DNA of 62,962 bases from NCBI GenBank assembly GCA_013152325.1, contig JAADGN010000079.1:551-63512 (forward strand), in the 5' to 3' direction. The DNA is from Chloroflexota bacterium (GTDB taxonomy: Bacteria; Chloroflexota; Anaerolineae; Anaerolineales; Villigracilaceae). A program made the translations under genes and the position numbers. Within the stretch, counting starts at the first letter, position 1. Each line of letters opens with the position of its first letter. Below are positions 42,574-51,266 of this stretch, piece by piece. Below the pieces are notes generated by a model. The model saw only the letters and a program-made list of their open reading frames with translations, did no database searches and was not told the DNA's origin.

Positions 42574-43431
42574 TTACATCCCGGCCATGTAGGCCAGGCC
42601 AACCGTTCCGGGGCCGACATGTGTGCCGATCACCGGGCTGACCTGCGATTGGATCGTTTCGGCCACGTCCATTTCCTGGCTGGCAAGGTCGAGCAGGGCT
42701 TTGGCGTCATCGGCTGCGTTGGCTTGCAGTGTGGCGATGCGGATCGGGGTGCGGTCGCCGATTTCCTCTTTGATGATTTCGAGTATGCGCAGGTGCGCTT
42801 TGCGTTTGGTGCGCACGCTTTCGATGGAGGCGACGAGGCCATCTTGTACGGAAAGTACCGGTTTGACCTTCATTGCGGTTCCCAGCAGACGTTTTGCGCC
42901 GCCAATACGTCCGCCGCGGTGCAGGAATTCCAGCGTGTCTACGGCGAAGTAAACGCCGGTGTTGTCGCGCGCTTTTTCGGCGATGGCAAGGCAATCGTCA
43001 ATGGACGCGCCGTCCTGGGCTGCGCGGGCGGCGGCCAGGGCTTGAAATCCCAGCGACATGGCAGTCTGCAGGGAGTCGAAAATATGAATGCGTTCCTGCC
43101 CGGACTTCATCGCCGCGCGTCCCTGCACTGCGGAGTTGATCGTGCCCGAGAGTTTGGATGAAAGGAAAATGCCGAGCACCTCGTAATCTTCTGCGACCAA
43201 TCGCTCAAAGGCATCTTGCATGTACGGAATGGTGACTTGTGATGTTGAGGGCATCACTTTTGCGGTTTGAAGGCGTGTGTAAAATTCGCTGGGTTGAATA
43301 TCAACGCCATCTTTGAACGTTTCGTCGCCCCAAATGACCTCGAGCGGCAGAACGGTGATATTATGTTTGGCGATCAAATCATCAGGAATATAGGCCGTGC
43401 TATCGGTAACTATTGCGACTTTTTTAGACAT
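42574..43431 (-). CDS. DegV family fatty-acid-binding protein
   Basis: A 285-residue DegV protein. It starts VAIVTDSTAYIPDDLIAKHN, then has VMPSTSQVTIPYMQDAFERL (TSQP-like loop) and IFLSSKLSGTINSAVQGRAA. Its C-terminus has VSPVIGTHVGPGTVGLAYM. DegV (FakB) proteins bind a fatty acid and present it to a kinase such as FakA. The ATG at 43431 has CCGGAGG upstream. It is divergent from mreB. FakA is not in the window. Confidence 0.92.
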   Translation of the reverse strand: MSKKVAIVTDSTAYIPDDLIAKHNITVLPLEVIWGDETFKDGVDIQPSEFYTRLQTAKVMPSTSQVTIPYMQDAFERLVAEDYEVLGIFLSSKLSGTINSAVQGRAAMKSGQERIHIFDSLQTAMSLGFQALAAARAAQDGASIDDCLAIAEKARDNTGVYFAVDTLEFLHRGGRIGGAKRLLGTAMKVKPVLSVQDGLVASIESVRTKRKAHLRILEIIKEEIGDRTPIRIATLQANAADDAKALLDLASQEMDVAETIQSQVSPVIGTHVGPGTVGLAYMAGM

Positions 43432-43492
43432 GCGTCCTCCGGGAATCGTTAATAGAGTCTCAAGTAGGGATAACCCATTGCCGCACCAGAAG

Positions 43493-43521
43493 TTGCGCAT
43501 GCTGGTTATCTTTGCTATAAT
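43493..43521 (+). promoter_or_regulatory. mreB promoter
   Basis: TTGCGC (43493-43498) and TATAAT (43516-43521) are 17 bases apart; TGC directly before the -10 also gives an extended -10 form. It lies 58 bases before mreB. Confidence 0.7.
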
Positions 43522-43578
43522 GCTGAATGCAACAAGCAAGGGACATCTTACAAGAACACTTCGCTGAGGAACCCCCCA

Positions 43579-44649
43579 TTGGCTTTTAATCCTATCAACT
43601 GGCTTCTTGGCCTTTTTTCGCTCGACATTGGCATTGACCTGGGAACTGCCAATACCCTGGTCAATGTTCGCGGAAAAGGCATTGTTATTAACGAACCTTC
43701 ATGGGTGACGATCGACAAGCGGTCGCGTCATCCGTTGGCAATTGGTATGGCGGCTAAGGAAATGGTCGGGCGGACGCCCGGCAATGTTGTTGTTGTGCGT
43801 CCGCTGCGCGACGGCGTGATCTCTGAATTCGACGTGACCCAGATCATGCTGGAGTATTTTATTGGTCGCGTCCACGAACAAAGCGTGGTGCCTTTGCCGA
43901 AACCGCGCGTGGTGATTGGCATCCCCGCCGGCGTTACCGAAGTTGAAAAGCGGGCTGTCTATGATGCGGCCATGGCTGCTGGCGCACGGCAAGCGTTTTT
44001 AATAGAGGAGCCCATCGCTGCGGCGTTGGGCGCTGGCCTGCCGATCGGCGAGACGCGCGGCAGCATGGTAGTGGACATCGGCGGCGGGACGACGGAAGTC
44101 GCGGTCATGTCGATGAGCGGCGTGGTCGCCTCGCGTTCGTTGCGCGTGGCTGGCGACGAGATGGACCAGGATATTATTCAGTACCTGCGCAACAAATACA
44201 ATTTGCTTATCGGCCAGGGCGTCGCGGAACAGATCAAAATAACCATTGGTTCCGCCTTCCCGCTCCCTACTGAAAAGACGGTGGAAGTGCGCGGTCGCAA
44301 CCTGGTGACCGGCTTGCCCGAAACGGTCGAAGTTTCTTCGGTTGAGATACGCGATGCGCTGGCGGCCTCGGTGCAGGTCATTGTGGATACTGTCCGCGAC
44401 GCATTGGATGAAATCCCGCCGGAAATCGTTTCCGACCTGATGGACATTGGTATCTGCATGGCGGGCGGCGGCGCGCTTTTGCTGGGGCTGGATAAGCGTC
44501 TGGCCGATGACCTTAACCTGCGCGTCTGGATTGCCGAAGACCCGTTGACGTGTGTGGCGCGCGGCGCAGGCATGATCTACGAAGATTTTGAGAACCTTGC
44601 CCGTTATCTGGTTGGCCTGGAGCGCGGCAGCACTCGCCATCGAGCCTGA
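43579..44649 (+). CDS. mreB: Rod shape-determining protein MreB
   Basis: A 356-residue bacterial actin. Phosphate 1 is LDIGIDLGTANTLVNVRGKG, phosphate 2 is MVVDIGGGTTEVAVMSMSG, and the adenosine motif is GICMAGGGALLLGLD. It polymerises under the membrane and guides wall synthesis. The start is TTG at 43579 (GAGGA upstream); no ATG or GTG is in range. The N-terminal hydrophobic helix (INWLLGLF) fits membrane binding. It heads a nine-gene plus-strand run. Confidence 0.95.
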   Translation: MAFNPINWLLGLFSLDIGIDLGTANTLVNVRGKGIVINEPSWVTIDKRSRHPLAIGMAAKEMVGRTPGNVVVVRPLRDGVISEFDVTQIMLEYFIGRVHEQSVVPLPKPRVVIGIPAGVTEVEKRAVYDAAMAAGARQAFLIEEPIAAALGAGLPIGETRGSMVVDIGGGTTEVAVMSMSGVVASRSLRVAGDEMDQDIIQYLRNKYNLLIGQGVAEQIKITIGSAFPLPTEKTVEVRGRNLVTGLPETVEVSSVEIRDALAASVQVIVDTVRDALDEIPPEIVSDLMDIGICMAGGGALLLGLDKRLADDLNLRVWIAEDPLTCVARGAGMIYEDFENLARYLVGLERGSTRHRA

Positions 44650-44707
44650 CCCTCTGAGCTTTTCCGCTCATTGGGCTGGCGTGATGTTTTGCCGCTAGAA
44701 CCCTGAC

Positions 44708-45553
44708 ATGAAAGATTTCTTTGCCCGTTCGCTGCAAACGACCATTATTTTTCTGGTGGTTGGGGGTATCCTGGCGTTGGCACTGGGCGGATACTTCGGT
44801 TCCGCTTCCACCTGGTTTGACAATTCGGTCGTTTCGGCGCAGACTTGGGTCTCAACGCGTTATTTGGCGATCCAGGATTTCTTGACGACGCCGCGCGACG
44901 CTGTCACCCTGCGCCAGCGCAACGTTGAACTCGAATCGGAGGTCTCCCGGCTTCAAACGCAGATCATTGAATTGCAGCAGCAGATCACCGAGACGCAGAT
45001 TCTCGCCGCGCTGGTGGACTTCTCACATGCTAACCCGGAAAGCACCTATAAGGCTGCGGCAGTCATTGGACGCGATCCCAGCCCCTTCCTGCATTACATC
45101 ATCATCAATCGTGGTTCGAACGATGGTATCCGCCGCGGCATGCCGGTCGTCACCAATCAGGGCCTGGTCGGGCGCGTGGACGCGGTCATCGCGGACGCCG
45201 CGCGCGTCCAATTGGTCACCGACCCCGCGTCGGCGGTGAACGTCCGCCTGCAAAATGCCAAAACGGACGCCATCCTGATTGGCTCTGTAACCGGAGACCT
45301 TGCGCTGGACATGATCTCTCAGGATGCGACGATTGAACAGGGGGACGTGGTGCTGACGTCTGGCCTGGGCGGCGACTATCCGCCGGATCTGCTCGTAGGG
45401 CAGGTGCTGAACGTCCGCAAGCGGGATTACGAACTTTTTCAGCAGGCTTCGATCCAATCGGTCGTTGATTTTGCCCGGCTGGAGATCGTACTGGTCATTA
45501 CGAATTTCAGGCCAGTGGATATTTCGCCGTTGGTCCCGGCCACGACTCCCTGA
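44708..45553 (+). CDS. mreC: Rod shape-determining protein MreC
   Basis: A 281-residue bitopic protein: helix at 12-30 (TIIFLVVGGILALALGGYFG), coiled coil at about 70-105 (LRQRNVELESEVSRLQTQII), then a two-barrel beta domain with AAVIGRDPSPFLHYIIINRG and GMPVVTNQGLVGRV. It links MreB to the wall synthesis machinery outside the membrane. It follows mreB by 58 bases and mreD by seven. Confidence 0.93.
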   Translation: MKDFFARSLQTTIIFLVVGGILALALGGYFGSASTWFDNSVVSAQTWVSTRYLAIQDFLTTPRDAVTLRQRNVELESEVSRLQTQIIELQQQITETQILAALVDFSHANPESTYKAAAVIGRDPSPFLHYIIINRGSNDGIRRGMPVVTNQGLVGRVDAVIADAARVQLVTDPASAVNVRLQNAKTDAILIGSVTGDLALDMISQDATIEQGDVVLTSGLGGDYPPDLLVGQVLNVRKRDYELFQQASIQSVVDFARLEIVLVITNFRPVDISPLVPATTP

Positions 45554-45560
45554 GTTTCCC

Positions 45561-46061
45561 GTGAAAGAACTGATAGCTTTTCCCATCCTTACTCTGATTC
45601 TGGTCGTCCAGACGGCGGTGATTGCCCGCACCCCTCTGTTGGGCGGTTATGCGGACCTGATGCTGGTTGTGCTGGCGGCTTGGGCGTTGCAGGATCGAGT
45701 GACCACAGCCTGGCACTGGGCGCTGCTCGGCGGGGCAATCGTTGGTTTTGTCTCCGGGCTGCCCTGGATTGTGCCCGTGATCGGATATTTGCTTGTCGTT
45801 GGCTTGGCGCGGGTTTGGGTGTACCGCATTTGGCAGGCGCCATTGTTGGTGATGTTCGCGGTGGTTTTCGTGGGTACGTTGTTTATGCACATTTTATCGG
45901 TATTCTTATTGAGGTTGCTGGGTAATCCGCTGCCGGTCGGCGATGTGTTTGGGCTGGTTACTTTGCCCAGCCTTTTGCTGAATTTGCTTTTGGCGATTCC
46001 TGTCTTTGCAATGATGCGCGACCTGGCGGGCTGGATGTATCCAATAGAGGAACAAGTATGA
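45561..46061 (+). CDS. mreD: Rod shape-determining protein MreD
   Basis: A 166-residue membrane protein with five or six helices: LIAFPILTLILVVQTAVIA, then YADLMLVVLAAWALQD, the family's conserved start. The GTG at 45561, seven bases after the mreC stop, is chosen over codons inside mreC. Its ending (MMRDLAGWMYPIEEQV) overlaps the pbp2 ATG by four bases. It completes the MreBCD set. Confidence 0.88.
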   Translation: MKELIAFPILTLILVVQTAVIARTPLLGGYADLMLVVLAAWALQDRVTTAWHWALLGGAIVGFVSGLPWIVPVIGYLLVVGLARVWVYRIWQAPLLVMFAVVFVGTLFMHILSVFLLRLLGNPLPVGDVFGLVTLPSLLLNLLLAIPVFAMMRDLAGWMYPIEEQV

Positions 46062-48154
46062 GTTCAACTTCACTGCCTCGCTTCCGTATTCAAACTTGGC
46101 GCATGGTCACATTGTATGTGGCTGGGGCGCTGGTGTTCGCTTTGCTTGCCTTCAGGTTGTTCAACCTGCAAATTTTCGAGGGCGTAAATTGGCTGATCCG
46201 GGCTGAGGATAATTTCACGCGCGAGATCAGCATCCCGGCGCTGCGCGGCATTATTTATGACCGCAATGGAATGGTTTTGGCGCGCAACATTGCCTCCTAT
46301 AACGTGGTCATTACGCCGGCGTATTTGCCGGATGATGCCGTGGACATTCAGCGTATCTATCGGGAATTGTCGGGGATTATCGATGTGCCCGTAAACCATG
46401 GAACGGTTGATGATGCCAAACTTGTGGCGGCCTGTGTTCCCGGCCCGGGTATTGCGCAACTGGTTGAACTGGGCGATTCGCTGGCCCCTTACAGCCCGGT
46501 GAAGATCAAGTGCGACGTTGATGGGGAGAGCGCCCGCATCATCCGTGAGCGCGCGGTCGCCTGGCCTGGCGTGGATATCGAGATTGAACCGATACGGGAT
46601 TATCCCACCGGTTCGCTGACGGCGAATGTGATCGGTTTTCTCGGTCCCATCCCGGCCGCCCGTGTGGAGCAATATGAAGCGCTTGGCTTTAAGGCCGGCC
46701 GCGACAAGGTTGGCTATGCCGGGGTCGAAGCTTCGATGCAGGATATTCTGGCCGGGCAAAACGGGAGGCGGGTGATCGAGGTGGATGTGGCTGGCAAGGA
46801 GTTGCGCAACCTGGAGCCGCCCATTCCGCCGGTCCCTGGAGATAACATTCGCCTTACCCTTGACACGCGCTTGCAACTGGCTGCGGAAGGGGCTTTGCTG
46901 GGAGAGATTGAATCCTGGAACGCATATTTCGGGCGTATCCGCATTTCGAGCGGCGTGGTGATCGCCATGAACCCGAAGACCGGCGAAATCCTGGCGATGG
47001 TCTCTTACCCGACGTACGAAAACAATCGTCTGGCGCGCTTCATCCCGGCCTATTATTATCAGCAGCTCAGTGAAGACCCGCGCCATCCATTGCTCAATAA
47101 TGCCATCTCGAGCGAATACCCTCCTGGTTCGGTGTTCAAACTCTCTACTGCGACCGGCGCGCTGAACGAGGGCGTTGTAACGATCGACCAGACGATTTAT
47201 GCTCCGGGGCAGCTGATCTTGACGGAGAAATTCTCTCCCAACGATCCCGGCCGCGAACGCCCCTTCGTCGACTGGATTTTCGACCAGAACCCGGCTGGGT
47301 TCGGTCAAATTGATTTTTTGCACTGCATCGCGTATTCGAGCAATGTGTGTTTCTATAAATTGGGCGGCGGATACAAGGATGAAATTCCGCAGGGGCTGGG
47401 CATTTTGCGGCTGAGGGAATATGCCCGTGCGTTGGGATACGATGAGCCGTCCGGGATTGAACTTCCCGGCGAGGCAGATGGGCTGATCCCTTCGCCAAAA
47501 TGGAAGCGCATCAACCAGGGCGAAAACTGGTCTACCGGCGATACATATATTGCCAGCGTGGGGCAGGGATATGTCCTTGCGACGCCGCTGCAGGTTTTGA
47601 TGTCGGGCGCGACGATAGCCAATGATGGCAAGCTGATGCAGCCGACAATCCTGCGCGAGGTGATCAACGACGAAGGCCACGTCGTGCGTTTTTTTCAGCC
47701 TGCGATGAAATGGGACATCACCACCACGCAGCTTATTCAGAACTATGAGTGCGAGGGTGGCTACTGTTCGGAAGCCGAGGGCAAGAAAACCGTTTCTCCT
47801 TTCGTGGTGCAGAGCGTGCAGGAGGGGATGCGCCTGGCGGTCACCGATCCACGCGGGACGCTGAACAAGGTGTTTAGCGGCTTTCCAATTGCAGTGGCGG
47901 GCAAGACTGGCACGGCGGAATATTGCGACGACGTTGCGCTCTCGCAAAATCGCTGCCAGTATGGGCAGTGGCCCACCCATTCCTGGACGTTGGCCTACGC
48001 GCCATATGATGACCCCGAGATTATCGTGATGGCGTTTTGCTATAACGGCGGCGAGGGCGCCAGCGTTGCCGGGCCGATTGTTGCCAAGGTCGTTGAAGCC
48101 TATTTCGAGATCAAGGCGATAGACATTGCCGAGGGCGTTGGCGGTGGGGGGTAA
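46058..48154 (+). CDS. mrdA: Penicillin-binding protein 2 (transpeptidase)
   Basis: A 698-residue class B PBP. After the helix at 15-35 comes a dimerisation domain (PALRGIIYDRNGMVLARNIA; DKVGYAGVEASMQDILAGQN). The transpeptidase active site has SEYPPGSVFKLSTATGA (SxxK serine), CIAYSSNVCFYKLGGG (SxN) and IAVAGKTGTAEYCDDVA (KTG). It cross-links peptidoglycan during elongation with RodA. It starts four bases into the end of mreD. The long antisense frame here is a shadow. Confidence 0.95.
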   Translation: MSSTSLPRFRIQTWRMVTLYVAGALVFALLAFRLFNLQIFEGVNWLIRAEDNFTREISIPALRGIIYDRNGMVLARNIASYNVVITPAYLPDDAVDIQRIYRELSGIIDVPVNHGTVDDAKLVAACVPGPGIAQLVELGDSLAPYSPVKIKCDVDGESARIIRERAVAWPGVDIEIEPIRDYPTGSLTANVIGFLGPIPAARVEQYEALGFKAGRDKVGYAGVEASMQDILAGQNGRRVIEVDVAGKELRNLEPPIPPVPGDNIRLTLDTRLQLAAEGALLGEIESWNAYFGRIRISSGVVIAMNPKTGEILAMVSYPTYENNRLARFIPAYYYQQLSEDPRHPLLNNAISSEYPPGSVFKLSTATGALNEGVVTIDQTIYAPGQLILTEKFSPNDPGRERPFVDWIFDQNPAGFGQIDFLHCIAYSSNVCFYKLGGGYKDEIPQGLGILRLREYARALGYDEPSGIELPGEADGLIPSPKWKRINQGENWSTGDTYIASVGQGYVLATPLQVLMSGATIANDGKLMQPTILREVINDEGHVVRFFQPAMKWDITTTQLIQNYECEGGYCSEAEGKKTVSPFVVQSVQEGMRLAVTDPRGTLNKVFSGFPIAVAGKTGTAEYCDDVALSQNRCQYGQWPTHSWTLAYAPYDDPEIIVMAFCYNGGEGASVAGPIVAKVVEAYFEIKAIDIAEGVGGGG

Positions 48155-48216
48155 GTGCACTTTTGGTGCGCCAGCAGTTCTTATCCTTTGCAGCCTTCGA
48201 CGATATTTGACAGCCT

Positions 48217-48293
48217 AACCGCTGTCCGATAGCTTGGCTGATGTCCGACAGTTTAACTGTCGGACATCAGCGGTTCAATTGTCGGACATCGGC
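48217..48293. repeat. Cluster of inverted GATGTCCGACA units
   Basis: A perfect 17-base-pair palindrome at 48237-48271 (GCTGATGTCCGACAGTT, one T, then its complement) is flanked by a further inverted unit (TGTCGGACATC at 48280-48290) and a weaker forward unit (GCTGTCCGATAGCT near 48221). It fills the gap between pbp2 and minC. No T run follows, so a repeat element is more likely than a terminator. Confidence 0.6.
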
Positions 48294-48354
48294 TGTTCCC
48301 ACAGCGTCGGGTCGAGAATTGCCCTTGATACACCGGGGCCCTTGTTTGAGTTCA

Positions 48355-48363
48355 TGCTATAAT
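48355..48363 (+). promoter_or_regulatory. minC extended -10 promoter
   Basis: TGCTATAAT is an extended -10 ending eight bases before the minC ATG. No -35 box at the usual distance is clear. The transcript would have almost no 5' leader, so leaderless translation is possible. Confidence 0.5.
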
Positions 48364-48370
48364 TTGCTTG

Positions 48371-49066
48371 ATGAAGGAACTGCCCCCTCTTGTCCAGATC
48401 AAGGGCCTGCGAGATGGATTGTTGGTCTCGCTGGGCGACGCAGACTGGGAAAAATTACAGGCCATGCTCATCGCGCAGATTGATGAGCGACAGGCCTTTT
48501 TTCAAGGGGCGCGATTGGCCTTGGACGTTGGCAGCCAAATACTGCATGTGACCGAGATGGTCAATCTGCGGGATGTGCTTTCGGAGCGCAACGTATCCCT
48601 TTGGGCGGTGGTGAGCGACTCGCCGACCACGGTCAAAACGGCCCAACTGCTTGGACTTGCAACACGCGTTTCCAAGCCTCGACCGGAGGAGAGCCTCCGG
48701 CCGGCAGCGGATGCGGTTGAAGATGAGACCGCGCTTTGGCTGCGCCGCACGCTGCGTTCTGGTACGCGCATCGAATTTCCCGGCCATGTCGTCGTGGTGG
48801 GTGATGTCAATCCGGGTGCGGAAATCATCGCCGAAGGCAGTGTGCTGGTCTGGGGGCGGCTGCGCGGCGTTGTCCATGCAGGGGCAGGCGGAAACCGGGA
48901 AGCGACCGTCTGTGCGCTGGAGCTTTCGCCGACACAATTGCGGATCGCGGGAGAGATAGCTCTTCCCTCTGAAAAAAAGGGTGAACGACCCGAAAAAGTC
49001 TATCTGGGCAATGGGCGGCTTGTGGTCGAGCCTTGGCAGCCAGTCAATCTTAAATCAAACAGGTAG
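48371..49066 (+). CDS. minC: Septum site-determining protein MinC
   Basis: A 231-residue MinC. The N-terminal domain (to about 100) includes VQIKGLRDGLLVSLGDADWE. The C-terminal beta-helix domain has VVVVGDVNPGAEIIAEGSVL, VWGRLRGVVHAGAGG and ALELSPTQLRIAGEIA. It blocks FtsZ rings away from mid-cell and needs MinD at the membrane. ATG at 48371 is chosen over a TTG one codon earlier. minD follows after nine bases. Confidence 0.93.
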   Translation: MKELPPLVQIKGLRDGLLVSLGDADWEKLQAMLIAQIDERQAFFQGARLALDVGSQILHVTEMVNLRDVLSERNVSLWAVVSDSPTTVKTAQLLGLATRVSKPRPEESLRPAADAVEDETALWLRRTLRSGTRIEFPGHVVVVGDVNPGAEIIAEGSVLVWGRLRGVVHAGAGGNREATVCALELSPTQLRIAGEIALPSEKKGERPEKVYLGNGRLVVEPWQPVNLKSNR

Positions 49067-49075
49067 GATGATATT

Positions 49076-49873
49076 ATGGGTGCACAGATTGTGACCATCA
49101 CTTCAGGAAAAGGTGGCGTCGGAAAGACAACAGCCGTCGCCAACTTGGGTATTGCGCTGGCTGCCAATGGCAAGAAAGTGGTTTGTGTGGACGGCGATAT
49201 TGGCCTGCGCAACCTGGACGTGGTCATGGGGCTGGAGAACCGTATTGTCTACGACATCGTGGATGTGATCGAGGGTCGCTGTCGCTTGCGGCAGGCCATG
49301 ATCCGCGACAGACGTTTGCCGGGGTTGTTCCTGATCCCTGCGGCGCAAACGCGCGACAAGACGGCCGTCTCTCCCAGCGACATGTTGCGCCTGGGCGCGG
49401 AATTGCGCTCGGAATGCGATTGGATCTTGATCGATTCCCCCGCTGGCATCGAGCGCGGCTTTAAAAATGCCATCACGCCCGCTGACCGGGTCATTGTGCT
49501 TACGAATCCGGAAGTTTCGGCCGTGCGCGATGCCGACCGCGTGATTGGCATCCTGGAAGCGGAGGAAAAGGGTTCCCCCTCCCTGATCATTAACCGTATC
49601 GATTATGACATGGTCAAAAACCACGATATGCTTTCGGCGGAGGATGTGCTTGATCTGCTGGCGATTGACCTGATTGGCATTGTGCCCGAAGACCAGACGG
49701 TGCTCATTGCGGCCAACCGGGGGACGCCGATTGCCTTGGATGACAAGAGTAGAGCCGGTCAGGCTTTTCGTAATATTGCCCGTCGCCTGACAGGCGAGGA
49801 TGTACCTTTCATGGACCTGGACAGCCAGGACGGTCTTTGGCAGCGGCTTTCACGGTTGACGGGGAGGAAGTAA
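49076..49873 (+). CDS. minD: Septum site-determining protein MinD
   Basis: A 265-residue ATPase of the ParA/MinD group. The deviant Walker A is ITSGKGGVGKTTAVANLGIA; VDGDIGLRNLDVVMGLENR and WILIDSPAGIERGFKNAI follow. The C-terminal amphipathic helix (GLWQRLSRLTGRK) fits membrane targeting. It recruits MinC and oscillates or positions with MinE. AGGATG lies before the ATG, and minE begins one base after the stop. Confidence 0.95.
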   Translation: MGAQIVTITSGKGGVGKTTAVANLGIALAANGKKVVCVDGDIGLRNLDVVMGLENRIVYDIVDVIEGRCRLRQAMIRDRRLPGLFLIPAAQTRDKTAVSPSDMLRLGAELRSECDWILIDSPAGIERGFKNAITPADRVIVLTNPEVSAVRDADRVIGILEAEEKGSPSLIINRIDYDMVKNHDMLSAEDVLDLLAIDLIGIVPEDQTVLIAANRGTPIALDDKSRAGQAFRNIARRLTGEDVPFMDLDSQDGLWQRLSRLTGRK

Positions 49874-49874
49874 C

Positions 49875-50141
49875 ATGAGTTTCTTTGACCGTATTTCTGG
49901 GCGGAAAGACAAAAGCGCGCAGAACGCAAAAGAACGCCTGCAGTTGGTTTTGATCCATGACCGCACGGATTTGACCCCGGCCGTGCTCGATGCTCTGAAA
50001 GATGACCTGTTGGATGCGATCTCGCGTCACGTTGAGATTGATCCCGCCTCTGTGCGGATTGATATCGCCCGCGATGGCCGTTCGCAGCGGCTCGTCGCGG
50101 ATATCCCTCTCAGGAGCGTCTCCCGTCGCCGGACGCGGTAA
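49875..50141 (+). CDS. minE: Cell division topological specificity factor MinE
   Basis: An 88-residue MinE. The N-terminus (MSFFDRISGRKDKSA) matches the membrane-targeting part, and AKERLQLVLIHDRTDLTP is the MinD-contact region. DLLDAISRHVEIDPASVRID is the dimerisation domain. It sets the position of MinCD. It lies between minD and rodA with gaps under ten bases. Confidence 0.92.
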   Translation: MSFFDRISGRKDKSAQNAKERLQLVLIHDRTDLTPAVLDALKDDLLDAISRHVEIDPASVRIDIARDGRSQRLVADIPLRSVSRRRTR

Positions 50142-50147
50142 AAACTT

Positions 50148-51248
50148 ATGTTGCGTGGTCTCTCCTGGCGGCACTTTGATTTCTGGCTTCTAGGCGCGGT
50201 TGTTCTGGCGATCGCTTTTGGCGTCGCCATGATCGATTCGGCTGTAGCGGGGAATGTGGAGATTGCCGATTATCCAAGTCGTCAAGCTATCTTTGCCGGC
50301 ATTGGGTTGGTTGTCATTTTTGGCATCGCAGCCATTGATTACAATTACTGGTCGGTGCTTTACCGGCCAATTTACGGCGTTATGATGCTGTTGCTCTTCT
50401 TTCTGTTTTTGAGCGCCCGCGCAGTCTTCGGCGCGGCTCGTTGGTTCAGGGTCGGCGTGATTTTCGTCCAGCCCACTGAGTTGGCCAAGATCGTCGTCAT
50501 TTTGATATTGGCGCGTTATTTCGAACAGACCCAGGACGAGCCCCGCGACCTGCGCTGGATCATTTCCAGCCTGCTTTGGACGATGGGCCTGGCGATTTGG
50601 ATCCTCTTGCAGCCCAACTTGAGCAACGTCATTGTCATCATGGTGATTTGGATCTCCATGCTTTGGTTGAATGGCTTGCAGATAAAGCATTTGCTGACTT
50701 TTGGTGTGAGCGGACTCATCCTTCTGGTTGTCGGATTCCCGTTCCTTCAGGATTATCAACGGCAGCGTGTGATCACCTTTCTGTTCCCGGACCCGACCGC
50801 CCGCCACGGCGCGACCTATAACGTTCGCCAGGCGTTGATCGCGATTGGGTCGGGCGGGCTGTTGGGCAAAGGGTATGGGCATGGCTCCCAGGTACAGTTG
50901 CGTTTTCTCAAGGTCCGCCACACGGACTTTATATTCTCTGCCATTTCGGAAGAATTCGGGTTGATCGGCGCGTTGCTGGTCATCGCCGTGCTGGTCTTTA
51001 TCATCGCGCGTTGTATGCGGGCGGCCCGCATGGCGCGCGATACCTCTGGCGCGATGATCGCATTTGGCGTCGGAGTGTTGATTTTCTTCCAGGGAGCGGT
51101 TAATATTGGCGTCAACCTGAACCTGATCCCGGTTTCCGGACTGCCGCTGCCATTCATCAGTTATGGCGGCAGCGGCTTGCTATCGTTGATGCTGGGGATT
51201 GGACTGGTCGAAAGTGTCATTATGCGCCACAAGGCGTTGGAATTCTAA
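50148..51248 (+). CDS. rodA: RodA peptidoglycan polymerase (SEDS family)
   Basis: A 366-residue SEDS protein with about ten helices. Motifs are ARWFRVGVIFVQPTELAKIV, QPNLSNVIVIMVIWISMLW, GYGHGSQVQLRFLKVRHTDF and PVSGLPLPFISYGGSGLLS. It polymerises glycan strands with PBP2. The length is slightly short because the N-terminal part is compact. FtsW is the close relative; its neighbourhood with PBP2 and MreBCD favours RodA. Confidence 0.92.
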   Translation: MLRGLSWRHFDFWLLGAVVLAIAFGVAMIDSAVAGNVEIADYPSRQAIFAGIGLVVIFGIAAIDYNYWSVLYRPIYGVMMLLLFFLFLSARAVFGAARWFRVGVIFVQPTELAKIVVILILARYFEQTQDEPRDLRWIISSLLWTMGLAIWILLQPNLSNVIVIMVIWISMLWLNGLQIKHLLTFGVSGLILLVVGFPFLQDYQRQRVITFLFPDPTARHGATYNVRQALIAIGSGGLLGKGYGHGSQVQLRFLKVRHTDFIFSAISEEFGLIGALLVIAVLVFIIARCMRAARMARDTSGAMIAFGVGVLIFFQGAVNIGVNLNLIPVSGLPLPFISYGGSGLLSLMLGIGLVESVIMRHKALEF

Positions 51249-51266
51249 ATTATTTTTTGGAGACTC

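Noticed and set aside
46070-48160. Long minus-strand frame of 696 codons
   Set aside because: It mirrors the PBP2 gene and has shadow-type composition.
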